Shown here piece after piece: positions 32,582-41,873 of a DNA stretch of 64,000 bases. Position 1 is the stretch's first letter, and every line of letters starts with the position of its first letter. Origin of the DNA: Variovorax sp. S12S4 (GTDB lineage: Bacteria; Pseudomonadota; Gammaproteobacteria; Burkholderiales; Burkholderiaceae_C); the NCBI RefSeq assembly GCF_023195515.1, contig NZ_JALPKR020000002.1:1775001-1839000 (forward strand). The letters run 5' to 3'. The notes beneath the pieces were generated by a model. That model was not told the origin of the DNA. It searched no databases and saw only the letters and a program-made list of their open reading frames with translations. The position numbers were made by a program, and so were the translations under genes.

Positions 32582-34461
32582 AGCACCATGCGCGTTCGGC
32601 GTCCGCGGATCTCGGCGTCTTCCTCGATGCGGCGCGTGCGCAGCCGCCCGCGCAGCGCCTCGAAGGTGGCTTCCGACACCAGCGTCTGCGTGCCCAGCTG
32701 CTTGTTGATGCCCTCGATGCGGCTCGCCACGTTGATCACGTCGCCAAAGGCGGTGTAGGCCAGGCGGTCATTCGACCCGAGCACGCCGGCGATCACCACG
32801 CCCGTGTGAATGCCGATGCGGGTGCGGAATTCGGGCAGGCCTTCGGCGCGCCACTTGCGGTTGAGCTCGCCCATTTCGGCATGCAGTTGGAGCGCCGCCG
32901 TGCAGGCCTGGTACTCCGCGTCGCGCAGGTCCGCGGGTGCGCCCCACAGCACCATGATGCCGTCGCCGATGAACTTGTCGATCACACCGCCGTGCTGCGC
33001 GAACACGCGCGCCGCAAGATTGAAGTACTCCGTCAGCATGCCCACCAGCACATCGGGTTCGAGCGATTCGGAGATGCGGGTAAAGCCCTCGACGTCGGTG
33101 AACATCACGGCAATGCGGCGCGGCGAGCCGCTGGGCGCCAGCGTGTGGCCTTCGGCAATGAGCCGGTTGATCACGTCGACCGGCACGAACTTGCTGAAGG
33201 CCTTGAGGCTTCGCGCCGATTCGTCCAGGGCCTGGTCCAGGTGCTGGATTTCGAGCACCCGGCTTGTTTCACGCGGCAGGTTGTCCAGCTCCAGCAAGCC
33301 GATGCGCCGCGCAATGCGCGACAGGTTCTCCACCGGCGCCGTGACCAGCTTGGAGAGCCGCAGCGACAGCAGCAGCGTCGCCGCCAGGAAAATCACGGCC
33401 AGCAGCAGCCCCCACAGCACGGCGCGCTGCAGGCCGCCCAGCAGCATGTGTTCAGGCACCCAGCTCACCAGCTGCCAGCCAGTGGACGGAATGCGCGAGT
33501 GCTGCACCAGATAGCGCTTGCCCTCGAACGCGATCGAAAAGCTGGTGTCGTGCGGTCCGGCCGCAAGGCCGTCGGCAACCATGTGCTCGTGCAGTGCGCC
33601 AAGAATGCCGCCCTTGGCCGGCGCCAGTTCGCGGACCACGCCCGGCACGTCGCTGCGGGCGAGCACCTGGTAGTCGGCGCTCAGAAGGGCGCTGTTGCCC
33701 TGGCCGCTACCGCTGCTGAAGAGGCGCACGAATTCGGACAACCGCCCCAGCGACACGTCGCCCGCCACGACCATCGCGCGCTCGCTGCCTTCGTCCGGGC
33801 CGCGCCTGCTTGGCAGTGCATAGGTCACGCCCAGCTCCTGTGCGGCGGCAAAAACATAGGGCTGGGTCCAGATCGGGCCCTTGGCCTGGCGGGCCTGCAG
33901 GTACCAGCTGCGCTGCGTCGGGTCGTAGCTGCTGCGGTAGGCCTCGATGCGCGTCGTGCCGTAGCGTTGCCGCACGTCGCCCGGCGCATTGGAGGCCGGC
34001 TTGTACTCCCATGTTTCGGTGGTGAAAGCCGGCCCGCGCGAAATCTGCCGCACCGCCAGCGCCGGGTAGCGCAACACCATCAGCATCTGGCCGTCGCTGT
34101 TGGCCACGTAGGTGCTGTCGAGCTCGGGGGATTGCTGCAGCAGCGTCCACAGCAGTTCGGCGGTCTGGCCGGAGTTGTCGCCCGCGGGACGCAGGTTGGG
34201 CGAGTCGCCGATGGCGCCCACCACCGATTCGGTCTTGGCCAGAAAGGCGAGCACCTTGTCTTCGGTGCGGTCGTGGTTGGCCTTGTGGGCGGATTGCCCG
34301 ATGCTGGAGACCAGGCGCTGCGAGCCCCAGTAGCCCAACGCCACCAGCAGCAGCGACTGGCTCAGGGCAACGGCGCTGACGACCGTGCCCACGTCCACTC
34401 TGAAGCGGCGCGGCTTGCGATAGGGGCCGGTGGCCCTTGGCGATGTTGGTGTTGTCTCCAC
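32563..34461 (-). CDS. Membrane-bound class III adenylate/guanylate cyclase with extracytoplasmic sensor
   Basis: A 632-aa protein: a transmembrane helix (about residues 26-47), a large periplasmic Cache-like sensor (about 50-340), a second helix (about 345-370), a HAMP-like linker (LSKLVTAPVENLSRIARRIG), then a class III cyclase domain (about 440-610). The metal-binding aspartates are in VMFTDVEGFTRISE and KFIGDGIMVLWG, and FGDVINVASRIEG carries the transition-state Asn/Arg. It would make cAMP (or cGMP) in response to an external ligand. It overlaps the aacS 3' end. A Crp/Fnr-type gene exists at 499 but no functional link is shown. Confidence 0.9.
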   Translation of the reverse strand: METTPTSPRATGPYRKPRRFRVDVGTVVSAVALSQSLLLVALGYWGSQRLVSSIGQSAHKANHDRTEDKVLAFLAKTESVVGAIGDSPNLRPAGDNSGQTAELLWTLLQQSPELDSTYVANSDGQMLMVLRYPALAVRQISRGPAFTTETWEYKPASNAPGDVRQRYGTTRIEAYRSSYDPTQRSWYLQARQAKGPIWTQPYVFAAAQELGVTYALPSRRGPDEGSERAMVVAGDVSLGRLSEFVRLFSSGSGQGNSALLSADYQVLARSDVPGVVRELAPAKGGILGALHEHMVADGLAAGPHDTSFSIAFEGKRYLVQHSRIPSTGWQLVSWVPEHMLLGGLQRAVLWGLLLAVIFLAATLLLSLRLSKLVTAPVENLSRIARRIGLLELDNLPRETSRVLEIQHLDQALDESARSLKAFSKFVPVDVINRLIAEGHTLAPSGSPRRIAVMFTDVEGFTRISESLEPDVLVGMLTEYFNLAARVFAQHGGVIDKFIGDGIMVLWGAPADLRDAEYQACTAALQLHAEMGELNRKWRAEGLPEFRTRIGIHTGVVIAGVLGSNDRLAYTAFGDVINVASRIEGINKQLGTQTLVSEATFEALRGRLRTRRIEEDAEIRGRRTRMVLYELLA

Positions 34462-34627
34462 AAAAGCAAAAGACGGCTGCCCCGTCGAGGAATGCAGCGG
34501 TCATTTTGCGGTGGGTGCGCTAACAGGTGTCAGCGTAAGTGTGCAGTGCGCTACTAACGCATCGAAGTTTTGGGCAGAGGTGTGCAGAATTTCGCGGCCG
34601 ATGCAACACTTCAGCGGCGCAAGGGAA

Positions 34628-35353
34628 CTATTTGGGTCCACGTGCGTCGTGGAAAATTATTCCTAGCGTATGCCGCCGGCCTGCGCGCACGCGGCTCACG
34701 CCATGCCGCATCGTCACGCGGTAGATGCCGCGCGTGCCGGCCACCGGCCGCTGGTTCACCGCGAAGATCACCGCTTCGCCTTGCGCGAGCGGCACTACCT
34801 CGGCGCGCGACTGCATGCGCGGCCGCTGCTCGGTCAGCACGAATTCGCCGCCCGTGAAGTCTTCGCCCGGCCGGCTCAGCAGCACCGTGAGCTGCAGCGG
34901 AAACTGCAGGTCGCCGTACAAGTCCTGGTGCAGGCAGTTGTAGTCGCCCTCGTCATAGCGAAGCAGCAGCGGGGTGGGGCGCAACTGGCCCGCCGCATGG
35001 CAGCGCGCAAGGTAGGAGGCGTGGTCCGCCGGGTAGTCGGCCGGCTGACCCATGGCCGCGGCCCATGCGTTGGCAAGAGGCGCCAGCCGCTCGTAGAGGG
35101 CGCCGCGCCACCCGGCGAGCAAGGGTGGCAGCGGGTCGGCGAAGTACTGGTACTCGCCCTGGCCGAAGCCGTGGCGCTGCATCACCACGCGGCTGCGGAA
35201 GTGGCCGGGTTCGTCGTAGAGCGCGGCAAGTGCGGCGCATTCCTTGGGGGTGAACAGCACGCCCGTGGTGGCGCAGCCGCGCGCGGCGAGTTCGGTTTCG
35301 ATGCGCGGCCAGTCGAGGGCCGCAGCGGATTTTTCGGGAGAGTTCGTCGGCAT
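34628..35353 (-). CDS. 2-oxoglutarate/Fe(II)-dependent oxygenase
   Basis: A 241-aa protein with the double-stranded beta-helix 2OG oxygenase motif. The iron-binding HxD lies in NCLHQDLYGDLQF (about residues 140-152); the distal His and 2OG-binding Arg lie in MRHGVSRVRAGRRHTLGIIFHDA near the C-terminus. The family hydroxylates or demethylates proteins, nucleic acids or small molecules; a prolyl-hydroxylase-like type is possible. Single gene; 166 bp separates it from the cyclase upstream start. Substrate unknown. Confidence 0.85.
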   Translation of the reverse strand: MPTNSPEKSAAALDWPRIETELAARGCATTGVLFTPKECAALAALYDEPGHFRSRVVMQRHGFGQGEYQYFADPLPPLLAGWRGALYERLAPLANAWAAAMGQPADYPADHASYLARCHAAGQLRPTPLLLRYDEGDYNCLHQDLYGDLQFPLQLTVLLSRPGEDFTGGEFVLTEQRPRMQSRAEVVPLAQGEAVIFAVNQRPVAGTRGIYRVTMRHGVSRVRAGRRHTLGIIFHDARGPK

Positions 35354-35442
35354 GCGGGCAGTGTGCTGCCGGCGCGGCGGCGGCGCTGGCCGTTTCCGGA
35401 CACCACTTCCGGCCTGCTTACCCGCCTATATCCACTCGTCGG

Positions 35443-35847
35443 CTACAGCCACTTGCCGCTGCCCGTCGGCATCTGGATGTTGGTGGCCGGATCGCTGCCG
35501 CTCACCAGCGCCCCAATCGCAATGCTCAACAGCGAAATGAAGATGCTTGCGAAGAACGCGGTCCAGAAGCCGGAGAGCTTGAATCCCCGCACCAGCGCGG
35601 CCACCAGCATGATCATCAGCGCGTTGATCACCAGCAGGAAGAGGCCGAAGGTCAGCAGCGTCAACGGCAGCGTGAGCACGATCAAGAGCGGCTTCACCAC
35701 GGCATTGGCCAGGCCCAGCAGAAGGGCCGAGATCACCAACGCGGATGTGCTCTCGAACTTGAGGCCGCGGAAGATCAGGCTTGCGACCCACAGCGCCAGC
35801 GCCGTGATGGCCCAGTGCACGAGAAAGGGGGCGAGATTGTTCAGCAT
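35443..35847 (-). CDS. Phage-holin-like four-helix membrane protein (PF04020)
   Basis: A 134-aa protein with four hydrophobic helices (about residues 8-25, 35-55, 60-85, 95-115). The family is called holin superfamily IV by similarity, but there are no phage genes nearby. It is widespread in betaproteobacterial chromosomes with no known function. The conserved NAVVKPLLIVLTLPLTLLTFGLF segment is the family signature. Confidence 0.85.
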   Translation of the reverse strand: MLNNLAPFLVHWAITALALWVASLIFRGLKFESTSALVISALLLGLANAVVKPLLIVLTLPLTLLTFGLFLLVINALMIMLVAALVRGFKLSGFWTAFFASIFISLLSIAIGALVSGSDPATNIQMPTGSGKWL

Positions 35848-35890
35848 GGTGTGAAAGACGAAAGAGGCGGAAGACGGCCCGCCTGGTGGT

Positions 35891-36823
35891 TCAGGCCATC
35901 ATATCGGCAGCGTCTCGGGATGAGCCGCGACGTGCCTCGGCGAGCAGCCAGTCGCTGAAGAACTTCAGCAGCGGCCGCTGATCGGCCCGCTCGGGCGTCA
36001 CGAGGTAGTAGTTGCGCTCGCCCGAGAGCGGCCGCGCGCAGGCCACCACCAGTTCGCCGCGCGCAAGCTCGTCGGCGACCAGCATGGTGGGCATCAGCGC
36101 CACGCCCAGGCCGTGCGACGCGGCTGCGGCCAATATGGAAAACAGCTCGTATCGCGGCCCGCCGCGCGCGTTGGGCGCATCGATCTGCTGCGCGTCGAAC
36201 CACTGGCGCCAGCCGTCCGGCCGCGTGCTTTGCTGCAGCAGCGGCATCTTAGCGATGGCGGCGGGCGCCACCGGCTTGCCGCGCGGCAGAAGCGACGGGC
36301 TGCAGACCGGCACCACGTCTTCATGCATCAGCATGAGTGCGTGCGTGCCGGCCCAGTTTTCTACTTGCGCCGGTGTGCCGGCGTACAGCGCGGCATCGAA
36401 TTCGGCATCGGCAAAAAGAAAGGGGCGGGTGCGCGTCTCGATGTGCACCACCACGTCGGGCTGCAGCGCCGCAAAGCCCTTGAGGCGCGGCATCAGCCAG
36501 CGCGTGGCAAAGGTGGGCACGGCCGCCAGCGAGAGCGAGCCGCCTTCGCCCTGGTGCGCCATGGCGTCGAGCGTGTCGCGTTCCATGGCCTCGAGCCGTT
36601 TGGTGATCTGCCGCGCGTAGGCCGCGCCGCTTGCGGTAAGGGCCACGCCATGTCGGGTGCGGCGGAACAGCGCCACGCCCAGGAAGGCTTCCAGCGTGCC
36701 GATCTGGCGCGACACGGCGCTTTGCGTGAGCGCGAGTTCCTGCGCGGCGCGGGTGTAGCTCTCGTGGCGCGCGGCGGCGTCGAAGCACACGAGGGTCTGC
36801 AGGGGTGGGATCTTGCGGCGCAT
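35891..36823 (-). CDS. LysR-family (GcvA-like) regulator, probable control of glutaryl-CoA dehydrogenase
   Basis: A 310-aa LysR protein. The start MRRKIPPLQTLVCFDAAARHESYTRAAQELALTQSAVSRQI is typical of the GcvA subgroup (HTH about residues 8-65). It diverges from the glutaryl-CoA dehydrogenase gene across 176 bp, the layout found for the regulator GcdR in other proteobacteria. Glutarate or glutaryl-CoA as inducer is an inference from that layout. Confidence 0.88.
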   Translation of the reverse strand: MRRKIPPLQTLVCFDAAARHESYTRAAQELALTQSAVSRQIGTLEAFLGVALFRRTRHGVALTASGAAYARQITKRLEAMERDTLDAMAHQGEGGSLSLAAVPTFATRWLMPRLKGFAALQPDVVVHIETRTRPFLFADAEFDAALYAGTPAQVENWAGTHALMLMHEDVVPVCSPSLLPRGKPVAPAAIAKMPLLQQSTRPDGWRQWFDAQQIDAPNARGGPRYELFSILAAAASHGLGVALMPTMLVADELARGELVVACARPLSGERNYYLVTPERADQRPLLKFFSDWLLAEARRGSSRDAADMMA

Positions 36824-36999
36824 GTATGCCGCTAGTGTATGACTGGGACGATGCCGCTACCAATGGAAACGACTTCGTGCGCAGCCGCAAGATGTGCGTC
36901 ACACGCATATCTGGGTGAGGATTCATCGTTTGCGCCCGGCCCCCTGCATGGCTAGGATCGGCCCATTCCCCCCTTTTTCCCTATTCCGGAGACAGCCAC

Positions 37000-38199
37000 A
37001 TGGCCGCCAAAGCGCAATTCCACTGGGACGACCCCCTTCTTCTCGACCAGCAACTGACCGACGAAGAACGCATGATCCGCGACGCGGCCAATGCCTATTG
37101 CCAGGAGCGCCTCGCGCCCCGCGTTATCGAAGGCTTTCGCACCGGCGAAACCGACCCCGCCATCTTTCGTGAAATGGGCGCTCTCGGCCTGCTCGGCCCC
37201 ACGATTCCCGAGCAGTACGGCGGCCCCGGCCTCAACTACGTGGCCTACGGCCTGATCGCCCGCGAAGTGGAGCGCGTCGATTCGGGCTATCGCTCGATGG
37301 CCAGCGTGCAGAGCTCGCTGGTGATGGTGCCCATCTTCGAATTCGGCACCGAAGCGCAAAAGCAGAAGTTCCTGCCCAAGCTCGCCACCGGCGAATGGAT
37401 CGGCTGCTTCGGCCTGACCGAACCCGACCACGGCTCCGACCCCGGCAGCATGGTCACGCGCGCCAAGAAGGTGCCGGGCGGCTATTCGCTCAGCGGCGCC
37501 AAGATGTGGATCAGCAATTCGCCCATCGCCGACGTGTTCGTGGTGTGGGCCAAGGAAGTCAGCGAAAGCGGCACCGTGGGCCCGATCCGCGGCTTCGTGC
37601 TCGAGAAGGGCATGAAGGGCCTCAGCGCCCCGGCCATCCACGGCAAGGTCGGCCTGCGTGCCAGCATCACCGGCGAAATCGTGATGGACGGCGTGTTCTG
37701 CCCTGAAGAAAACGCGTTCCCTGAAGTGCAGGGCCTCAAGGGCCCGTTCACCTGCCTGAACAGCGCGCGCTACGGCATCTCGTGGGGCGCACTCGGCGCC
37801 GCCGAAGACTGCTGGCACCGCGCCCGCCAGTACACGCTGGACCGCAAGCAGTTCGGCCGCCCGCTCGCGGCCAACCAGCTCATCCAGAAGAAGCTGGCCG
37901 ACATGCAGACCGAGATCACGCTCGGCCTGCAAGGCAGCCTGCGCCTGGGCCGCATGAAGGACGAAGGCACCGCCTCGGTCGAGATCACCTCGATCATGAA
38001 GCGCAACAACTGCGGCAAGGCCCTCGACATTGCCCGCCTGGCGCGCGACATGATGGGTGGCAACGGCATCAGCGACGAGTTCGGCGTGGCGCGCCACCTG
38101 GTGAACCTGGAAGTGGTGAACACCTACGAAGGCACGCACGACATCCACGCGCTGATCCTGGGCCGCGCGATCACCGGCATTGCGGCTTTCGCGAACTAA
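37000..38199 (+). CDS. gcdH: Glutaryl-CoA dehydrogenase
   Basis: A 399-aa acyl-CoA dehydrogenase that oxidatively decarboxylates glutaryl-CoA to crotonyl-CoA. Characteristic segments are [70 protein letters not shown] and the catalytic-base segment [16 protein letters not shown] with Glu near residue 372. The enzyme works in lysine, tryptophan and some aromatic degradation routes. CoA-transferase and VOC genes follow within 30 nt, which points to a small glutarate-use operon. Confidence 0.94.
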   Translation: MAAKAQFHWDDPLLLDQQLTDEERMIRDAANAYCQERLAPRVIEGFRTGETDPAIFREMGALGLLGPTIPEQYGGPGLNYVAYGLIAREVERVDSGYRSMASVQSSLVMVPIFEFGTEAQKQKFLPKLATGEWIGCFGLTEPDHGSDPGSMVTRAKKVPGGYSLSGAKMWISNSPIADVFVVWAKEVSESGTVGPIRGFVLEKGMKGLSAPAIHGKVGLRASITGEIVMDGVFCPEENAFPEVQGLKGPFTCLNSARYGISWGALGAAEDCWHRARQYTLDRKQFGRPLAANQLIQKKLADMQTEITLGLQGSLRLGRMKDEGTASVEITSIMKRNNCGKALDIARLARDMMGGNGISDEFGVARHLVNLEVVNTYEGTHDIHALILGRAITGIAAFAN

Positions 38200-38206
38200 G
38201 CGACGC

Positions 38207-39442
38207 ATGGCCAAGCCCGCAGCCCTGGACGGCATCAAGGTTCTCGATCTGTCCCGCGTGCTCGCGGGCCCGTGGTGCACGCAGATCCTCGCGGACCTGG
38301 GCGCCGATGTCATCAAGATCGAGCGCCCCGGCGTGGGCGACGACACGCGCACCTGGGGCCCGCCGTTCATCAAGGACGCGAACGGCAACGACACCGACCA
38401 GGCCAGCTACTTCACGGCCTGCAACCGCAACAAGCGCTCGGTCACGGTCGACATGGCCACGCCCGACGGGCAGGCGCTGCTCCAGCAGATGGCGGCGCAG
38501 GCCGACATCGTGGTCGAAAATTTCAAGACCGGCGGCCTGAAGCAATACGGCCTCGACCATGAGAGCCTGCGCGCGGTCAACCCGCGCCTCATCTATTGCA
38601 GCGTGACCGGCTTCGGCCATGACGGCCCGTATGCCGAGCGCGCGGGCTACGACCTGATGATCCAGGCCATGACCGGCATGATGAGCATCACCGGCCGCCC
38701 CGACGGAGAGCCCGGCGGCGGCCCGCTGCGCGTGGGCGTGGCGCTCACCGACCTGTTCACCGGCGTCTATGCGAGCACTGCGGTCCTCGCGGCGCTGCAG
38801 GTGCGCGACCGCACCGGCGAAGGCCAGCACATCGACATGGCGCTGCTCGACGTGGGCATGGCCATCCTCGCCAACCAGGCGAGCGCCTTTCTCAACACCG
38901 GCAAGGCGCCGCAGCGCCAGGGCAACACGCATCCGAGCCTTGCGCCTTATCAAGACTTTCCGACACTGGACGGTTCGATGCTGCTGGCCATCGGCAACAA
39001 CGGCCAGTTCGCGCGCTTCTGCGAGGCGGCCGGCCACCCGGAGTGGGCGGCCGATGCGCGCTTTGCCACCAACACGCTGCGCGTGAAGCACCGCGGTGTG
39101 CTCATTCCGATGATGGAAGAGCTCACGCGCACCCGCACCACCACCGATTGGGTCACGCTGCTCGAAGACAAGGCCGTGCCCTGCGGCCCGATCAACGACA
39201 TTGCCCAAGCCTTCGACGATGCGCAGGTCAAGTCGCGCGGCCTGGCCGTGACGCTGCCGCGCGATGCGGGCAACGGCATCGAGAGCATCACCGGTGTGGC
39301 GAGCCCGCTGCGCCTGACGGCCACGCCGCCCGTGCTGCGCCATGCGCCGCCGGCGTTGGGGCAGCACACGCGCGAGGTGCTGGCCGAGTTCGGCATCGAC
39401 GCCGCGCGCTTCGACACCCTGCGCGCGGCGGGCGTGGTCTAA
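38207..39442 (+). CDS. CaiB/BaiF family CoA-transferase (glutarate CoA-transferase-like)
   Basis: A 411-aa class III CoA-transferase. The opening LDGIKVLDLSRVLAGPWCTQILADLGADVIKIERPGVGDDTR is diagnostic, and the catalytic Asp is expected in the GEGQHIDMALLDVG segment. Located 7 nt after gcdH, it most likely makes glutaryl-CoA from glutarate using another CoA thioester (succinyl-CoA:glutarate type). The ATG at 38207 is used; an upstream TTG in frame lies inside gcdH. Confidence 0.9.
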   Translation: MAKPAALDGIKVLDLSRVLAGPWCTQILADLGADVIKIERPGVGDDTRTWGPPFIKDANGNDTDQASYFTACNRNKRSVTVDMATPDGQALLQQMAAQADIVVENFKTGGLKQYGLDHESLRAVNPRLIYCSVTGFGHDGPYAERAGYDLMIQAMTGMMSITGRPDGEPGGGPLRVGVALTDLFTGVYASTAVLAALQVRDRTGEGQHIDMALLDVGMAILANQASAFLNTGKAPQRQGNTHPSLAPYQDFPTLDGSMLLAIGNNGQFARFCEAAGHPEWAADARFATNTLRVKHRGVLIPMMEELTRTRTTTDWVTLLEDKAVPCGPINDIAQAFDDAQVKSRGLAVTLPRDAGNGIESITGVASPLRLTATPPVLRHAPPALGQHTREVLAEFGIDAARFDTLRAAGVV

Positions 39443-39469
39443 GAAGCAGGCAAGCAAGGAGAACAAGCC

Positions 39470-39901
39470 ATGACGGACCCGATACACAGCCCTCTGTTCT
39501 CGGTGCTGCGCATCGACCACGTCGTGCTGCGCGTGAAGGACGCGGAGCGCGCCATTGCCTTCTACCGCGACGTGCTCGGCTGCGCGGTCGAGAGGCGCCG
39601 AGAACACCTGGGGCTCGTGCACCTGCGCGCCGGCACCAACCTCATCGACCTTGTCACGCTTGACGGCCCGCTCGGCAAGCAGGGCGGCGCCCTGGCCGGC
39701 AAGGAAGGCCGCAACGTCGACCACATCTGCCTGCGCATCGAGCCCTTCGACGAAGCGGCGATTCGCGCGCTGATGGCTCGGCACGGCGTGCTGGTGAACG
39801 GCGAGGTGCAGAACAACTTCGGTGCCGAAGGCGACGGGCCTTCGATCTACATCACCGACCCGGACGGCAACGGCATCGAACTCAAGGGTGCGGCGGGCTG
39901 A
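39470..39901 (+). CDS. VOC-superfamily (glyoxalase-like) protein
   Basis: A 143-aa single-domain vicinal-oxygen-chelate protein. VLRIDHVVLRVKDAERAIAFYRDVLG opens the first beta-alpha-beta unit with a metal-ligand His at residue 16; NVDHICLRIE supplies a second His and ITDPDGNGIELKG the C-terminal Glu. It follows the CoA-transferase by 27 nt, preceded by AAGGAG. The reaction is unknown; dioxygenase, isomerase or glyoxalase activities all occur in the family. Confidence 0.85.
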   Translation: MTDPIHSPLFSVLRIDHVVLRVKDAERAIAFYRDVLGCAVERRREHLGLVHLRAGTNLIDLVTLDGPLGKQGGALAGKEGRNVDHICLRIEPFDEAAIRALMARHGVLVNGEVQNNFGAEGDGPSIYITDPDGNGIELKGAAG

Positions 39902-40311
39902 TTCTGCTTGCCGCGGTTTTGGGGTCGGCGCTGCTGTTTGTTCAGGGCGGCGCACCCGCCGACGGGGTACCTTTCTCCGCGAATGTCCCCCGGCCTGCGG
40001 CCTCCTCCTTTATTTCGCTGCGCAAGGCACCCCATCAGCGGGTGCGTTGGGCGGAGCCGTGGTTGATCAGCGGTACACCAGCAGCGTGCGCAAGTGCACA
40101 GGGCATCGGGTGCTCCGCGCAGCGAAATAAAGGAGGAGGGGCGAAGCCCCGGGGACATTCGCGGAGGGGAGTACCCGGTGGCCTTTGCACACACCCTGAA
40201 TGCACCCTCCCCGAATGCACCCCCACCTCGACTACCGCTCCGCCCGTTGAGCTTCGCGGAGAATCGGCGCGCGCCATCGTGCATACAACGATTTTTCAAG
40301 GGAGCTTTTCA
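39902..40311. other. 410-bp gene-free stretch dominated by a long inverted repeat
   Basis: No credible coding sequence is visible. The stretch holds the inverted repeat listed at 39964-40180 and ends with a leader for the lipoprotein gene at 40312 (AAGGGAGC before the start). Confidence 0.7.
39964..40180. repeat. Long inverted repeat (family C) with about 70-bp arms
   Basis: The left arm (39964-40034) and right arm (about 40106-40180) are inverted copies. Both contain TCCGCGAATGTCCCC and CCTCCTCCTTTATTTCGCTG (read on the appropriate strand), separated by about 70 bp with CAGCGGTACACCAGC. The arms contain only scattered mismatches. There is no transposase; it looks like a non-autonomous dispersed element, or two facing copies of one. 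Confidence 0.75.
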
Positions 40312-40899
40312 ATGTCCGAACTTTCATCTGCCGTGCGTGCCACCGCGCGACTTTCCGTCGCCATGTCGGCGCTGGTCGTCGCTGCGCTGCTGGCCGCCTG
40401 CGGCTCGCGCCAACCGGCCACGCCCGAGCCTCCGCCCGCAACCGCCACGCCACGCAACAGTGTCGTCATGCCCGCCATCGCCTATGGCACCACCACCAAG
40501 GGCGTGCAACTGTCGAAGGCCGACGACGCCTGCGATGTGCCTGCTTCGCTGCGGCAAGCCGTGCAGGATCAGCTGCTTGAGCCCTACGAATTTCTGCTCA
40601 CGCCGCCGGCACCCGCCAACGCGCAGGCTGCGCCCGTGCTGAAGCTGGAAATTACCGATCTGCTGGCGAACGCGGGCGGCCTCTACGGCGGCCCCAAGAT
40701 CGTTCAGCTGCGCGGCACGCTGGAGCGCCAGGGCGACGCGCCCGCGAAGTTCACCGCGCAGCGCCAGATGTTCATCTACTTCGGCATGCCGCGCAGCACC
40801 TGCAGCATGGTCGGTGTCGTGACCTACAAGCTGGGCGAGGACATCGCGCAGTGGCTGCTGAAGCCGGTGGACGGTGCGGTGCTGGGCGAGCGCCAATAA
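40312..40899 (+). CDS. Hypothetical lipoprotein
   Basis: A 195-aa protein with a lipoprotein signal: hydrophobic segment about residues 17-29 and lipobox LLAAC (Cys at about residue 30). A Pro/Ala/Thr linker follows, then a compact domain with KADDACDVPASLRQAVQDQLLEPYEF and GLYGGPKIVQLRGTLERQGD. Two cysteines (CDVP and STCSMV) could form a disulfide. I do not recognise the family. It ends 13 nt before the next hypothetical gene. Confidence 0.75.
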   Translation: MSELSSAVRATARLSVAMSALVVAALLAACGSRQPATPEPPPATATPRNSVVMPAIAYGTTTKGVQLSKADDACDVPASLRQAVQDQLLEPYEFLLTPPAPANAQAAPVLKLEITDLLANAGGLYGGPKIVQLRGTLERQGDAPAKFTAQRQMFIYFGMPRSTCSMVGVVTYKLGEDIAQWLLKPVDGAVLGERQ

Positions 40900-40912
40900 G
40901 GAATCCCGGGCG

Positions 40913-41320
40913 ATGACTCAGATGAAAAAGGTCGAGGCGGTCGCTGTACCGACCGCCTTCGATGACCAGGGTGCCTGGGAGATCGTGCGTGTCGACTACG
41001 CGCTGCAGCAACTCACAGTCGTCGCCCAAGACATAAAAAGCGATACGTCGATCAGAGTCGGGTTCGACGGCGTCGTGGCCTATCGGGTCATGGACGAGCG
41101 CGACCTGGGCGAATACTGGCCCGCCTGTTCCCAGCCGAACGGATGGGTTTATTCGATTCGATCGGGTGGCTGGCTGTCACAGGAATCGGTGCGCTCCGGC
41201 AGCTGCATCGGGTTGTTCTACCCCGATGTCCATGAGTACCTGGTGGCCGGATTCACCGATTGCGTCTCCGTTCTTTGCACCAGCGAGCCGCGGGTCGAAT
41301 TGGGCCGCGGCAACAGCTAG
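40913..41320 (+). CDS. Hypothetical protein
   Basis: A 135-aa soluble protein without signal peptide. The middle part (VRVDYALQQLTVVAQDIKSDTSIRVGFDGVVAYRVMDERDLGEYW) looks like a beta-rich fold seen in small uncharacterised proteins. It may be cotranscribed with the lipoprotein. Its stop overlaps the convergent CopD-like gene by 4 nt (CTAG). Confidence 0.65.
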   Translation: MTQMKKVEAVAVPTAFDDQGAWEIVRVDYALQQLTVVAQDIKSDTSIRVGFDGVVAYRVMDERDLGEYWPACSQPNGWVYSIRSGGWLSQESVRSGSCIGLFYPDVHEYLVAGFTDCVSVLCTSEPRVELGRGNS

Positions 41321-41775
41321 CTCGCGCGCCCCACGATCGCCACCCCGAACACCACCACGCCGAGCACGAGGTTCAGGCTCACCAGCTTACGCACCATGTC
41401 GAGCCGCCCGGCCGCCACGGGCCACGCGCTCTCGTCCACCGCGCGCCGCAGCGCCCTGAACACCGAGGCGCGGATGTACACGTAGATACCTGCCATGACG
41501 ATGGCGATGCCCATCATCGCCTCGACGCGCCAGTGCACGCCGCGGAAGCCGCCCATCAGCAGGATCATGGCCACGCCGGTCACGAACAGCAGCGTGACCG
41601 CCGCATCCACCCCGACGAAGAAGCGCCGGAGCGCCGCGGCCATCGTGCGCAGGCGCAGCGGCGGCTCCAGCGTGGCAACGGCGGCGGGGCGCACGGCAAA
41701 GTGCAGGGTGGCCATGCCGCCGACCCAGAAGGCGGCGGCCAGAAGATGGATGAAAAGCAGGATGACGTGTTGCAT
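41317..41775 (-). CDS. CopD-like integral membrane protein
   Basis: A 152-aa protein with four hydrophobic helices. The first helix HVILLFIHLLAAAFWVGGMATLHFAVRP carries the His and Trp-x-Gly-Gly pattern of the CopD/PF05425 group, linked to copper or haem handling. The start at 41775 is chosen because earlier in-frame Met codons lie outside the first helix. It diverges from the gene at 41874. Role not established. Confidence 0.75.
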   Translation of the reverse strand: MQHVILLFIHLLAAAFWVGGMATLHFAVRPAAVATLEPPLRLRTMAAALRRFFVGVDAAVTLLFVTGVAMILLMGGFRGVHWRVEAMMGIAIVMAGIYVYIRASVFRALRRAVDESAWPVAAGRLDMVRKLVSLNLVLGVVVFGVAIVGRAS

Positions 41776-41873
41776 GGGACCGATCAGAACACCGAAAGGC
41801 GCGAGTGCGCAATGCCGGCGCTGTTGCGTTAAAACTCCGTCTTTCGCATGCAAGAAAGAAAGACGAGGCTTCG

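Noticed and set aside
35443..35847. Evidence for a prophage (holin-like protein)
   Set aside because: The PF04020 family is a common chromosomal membrane protein and no other phage genes are present.
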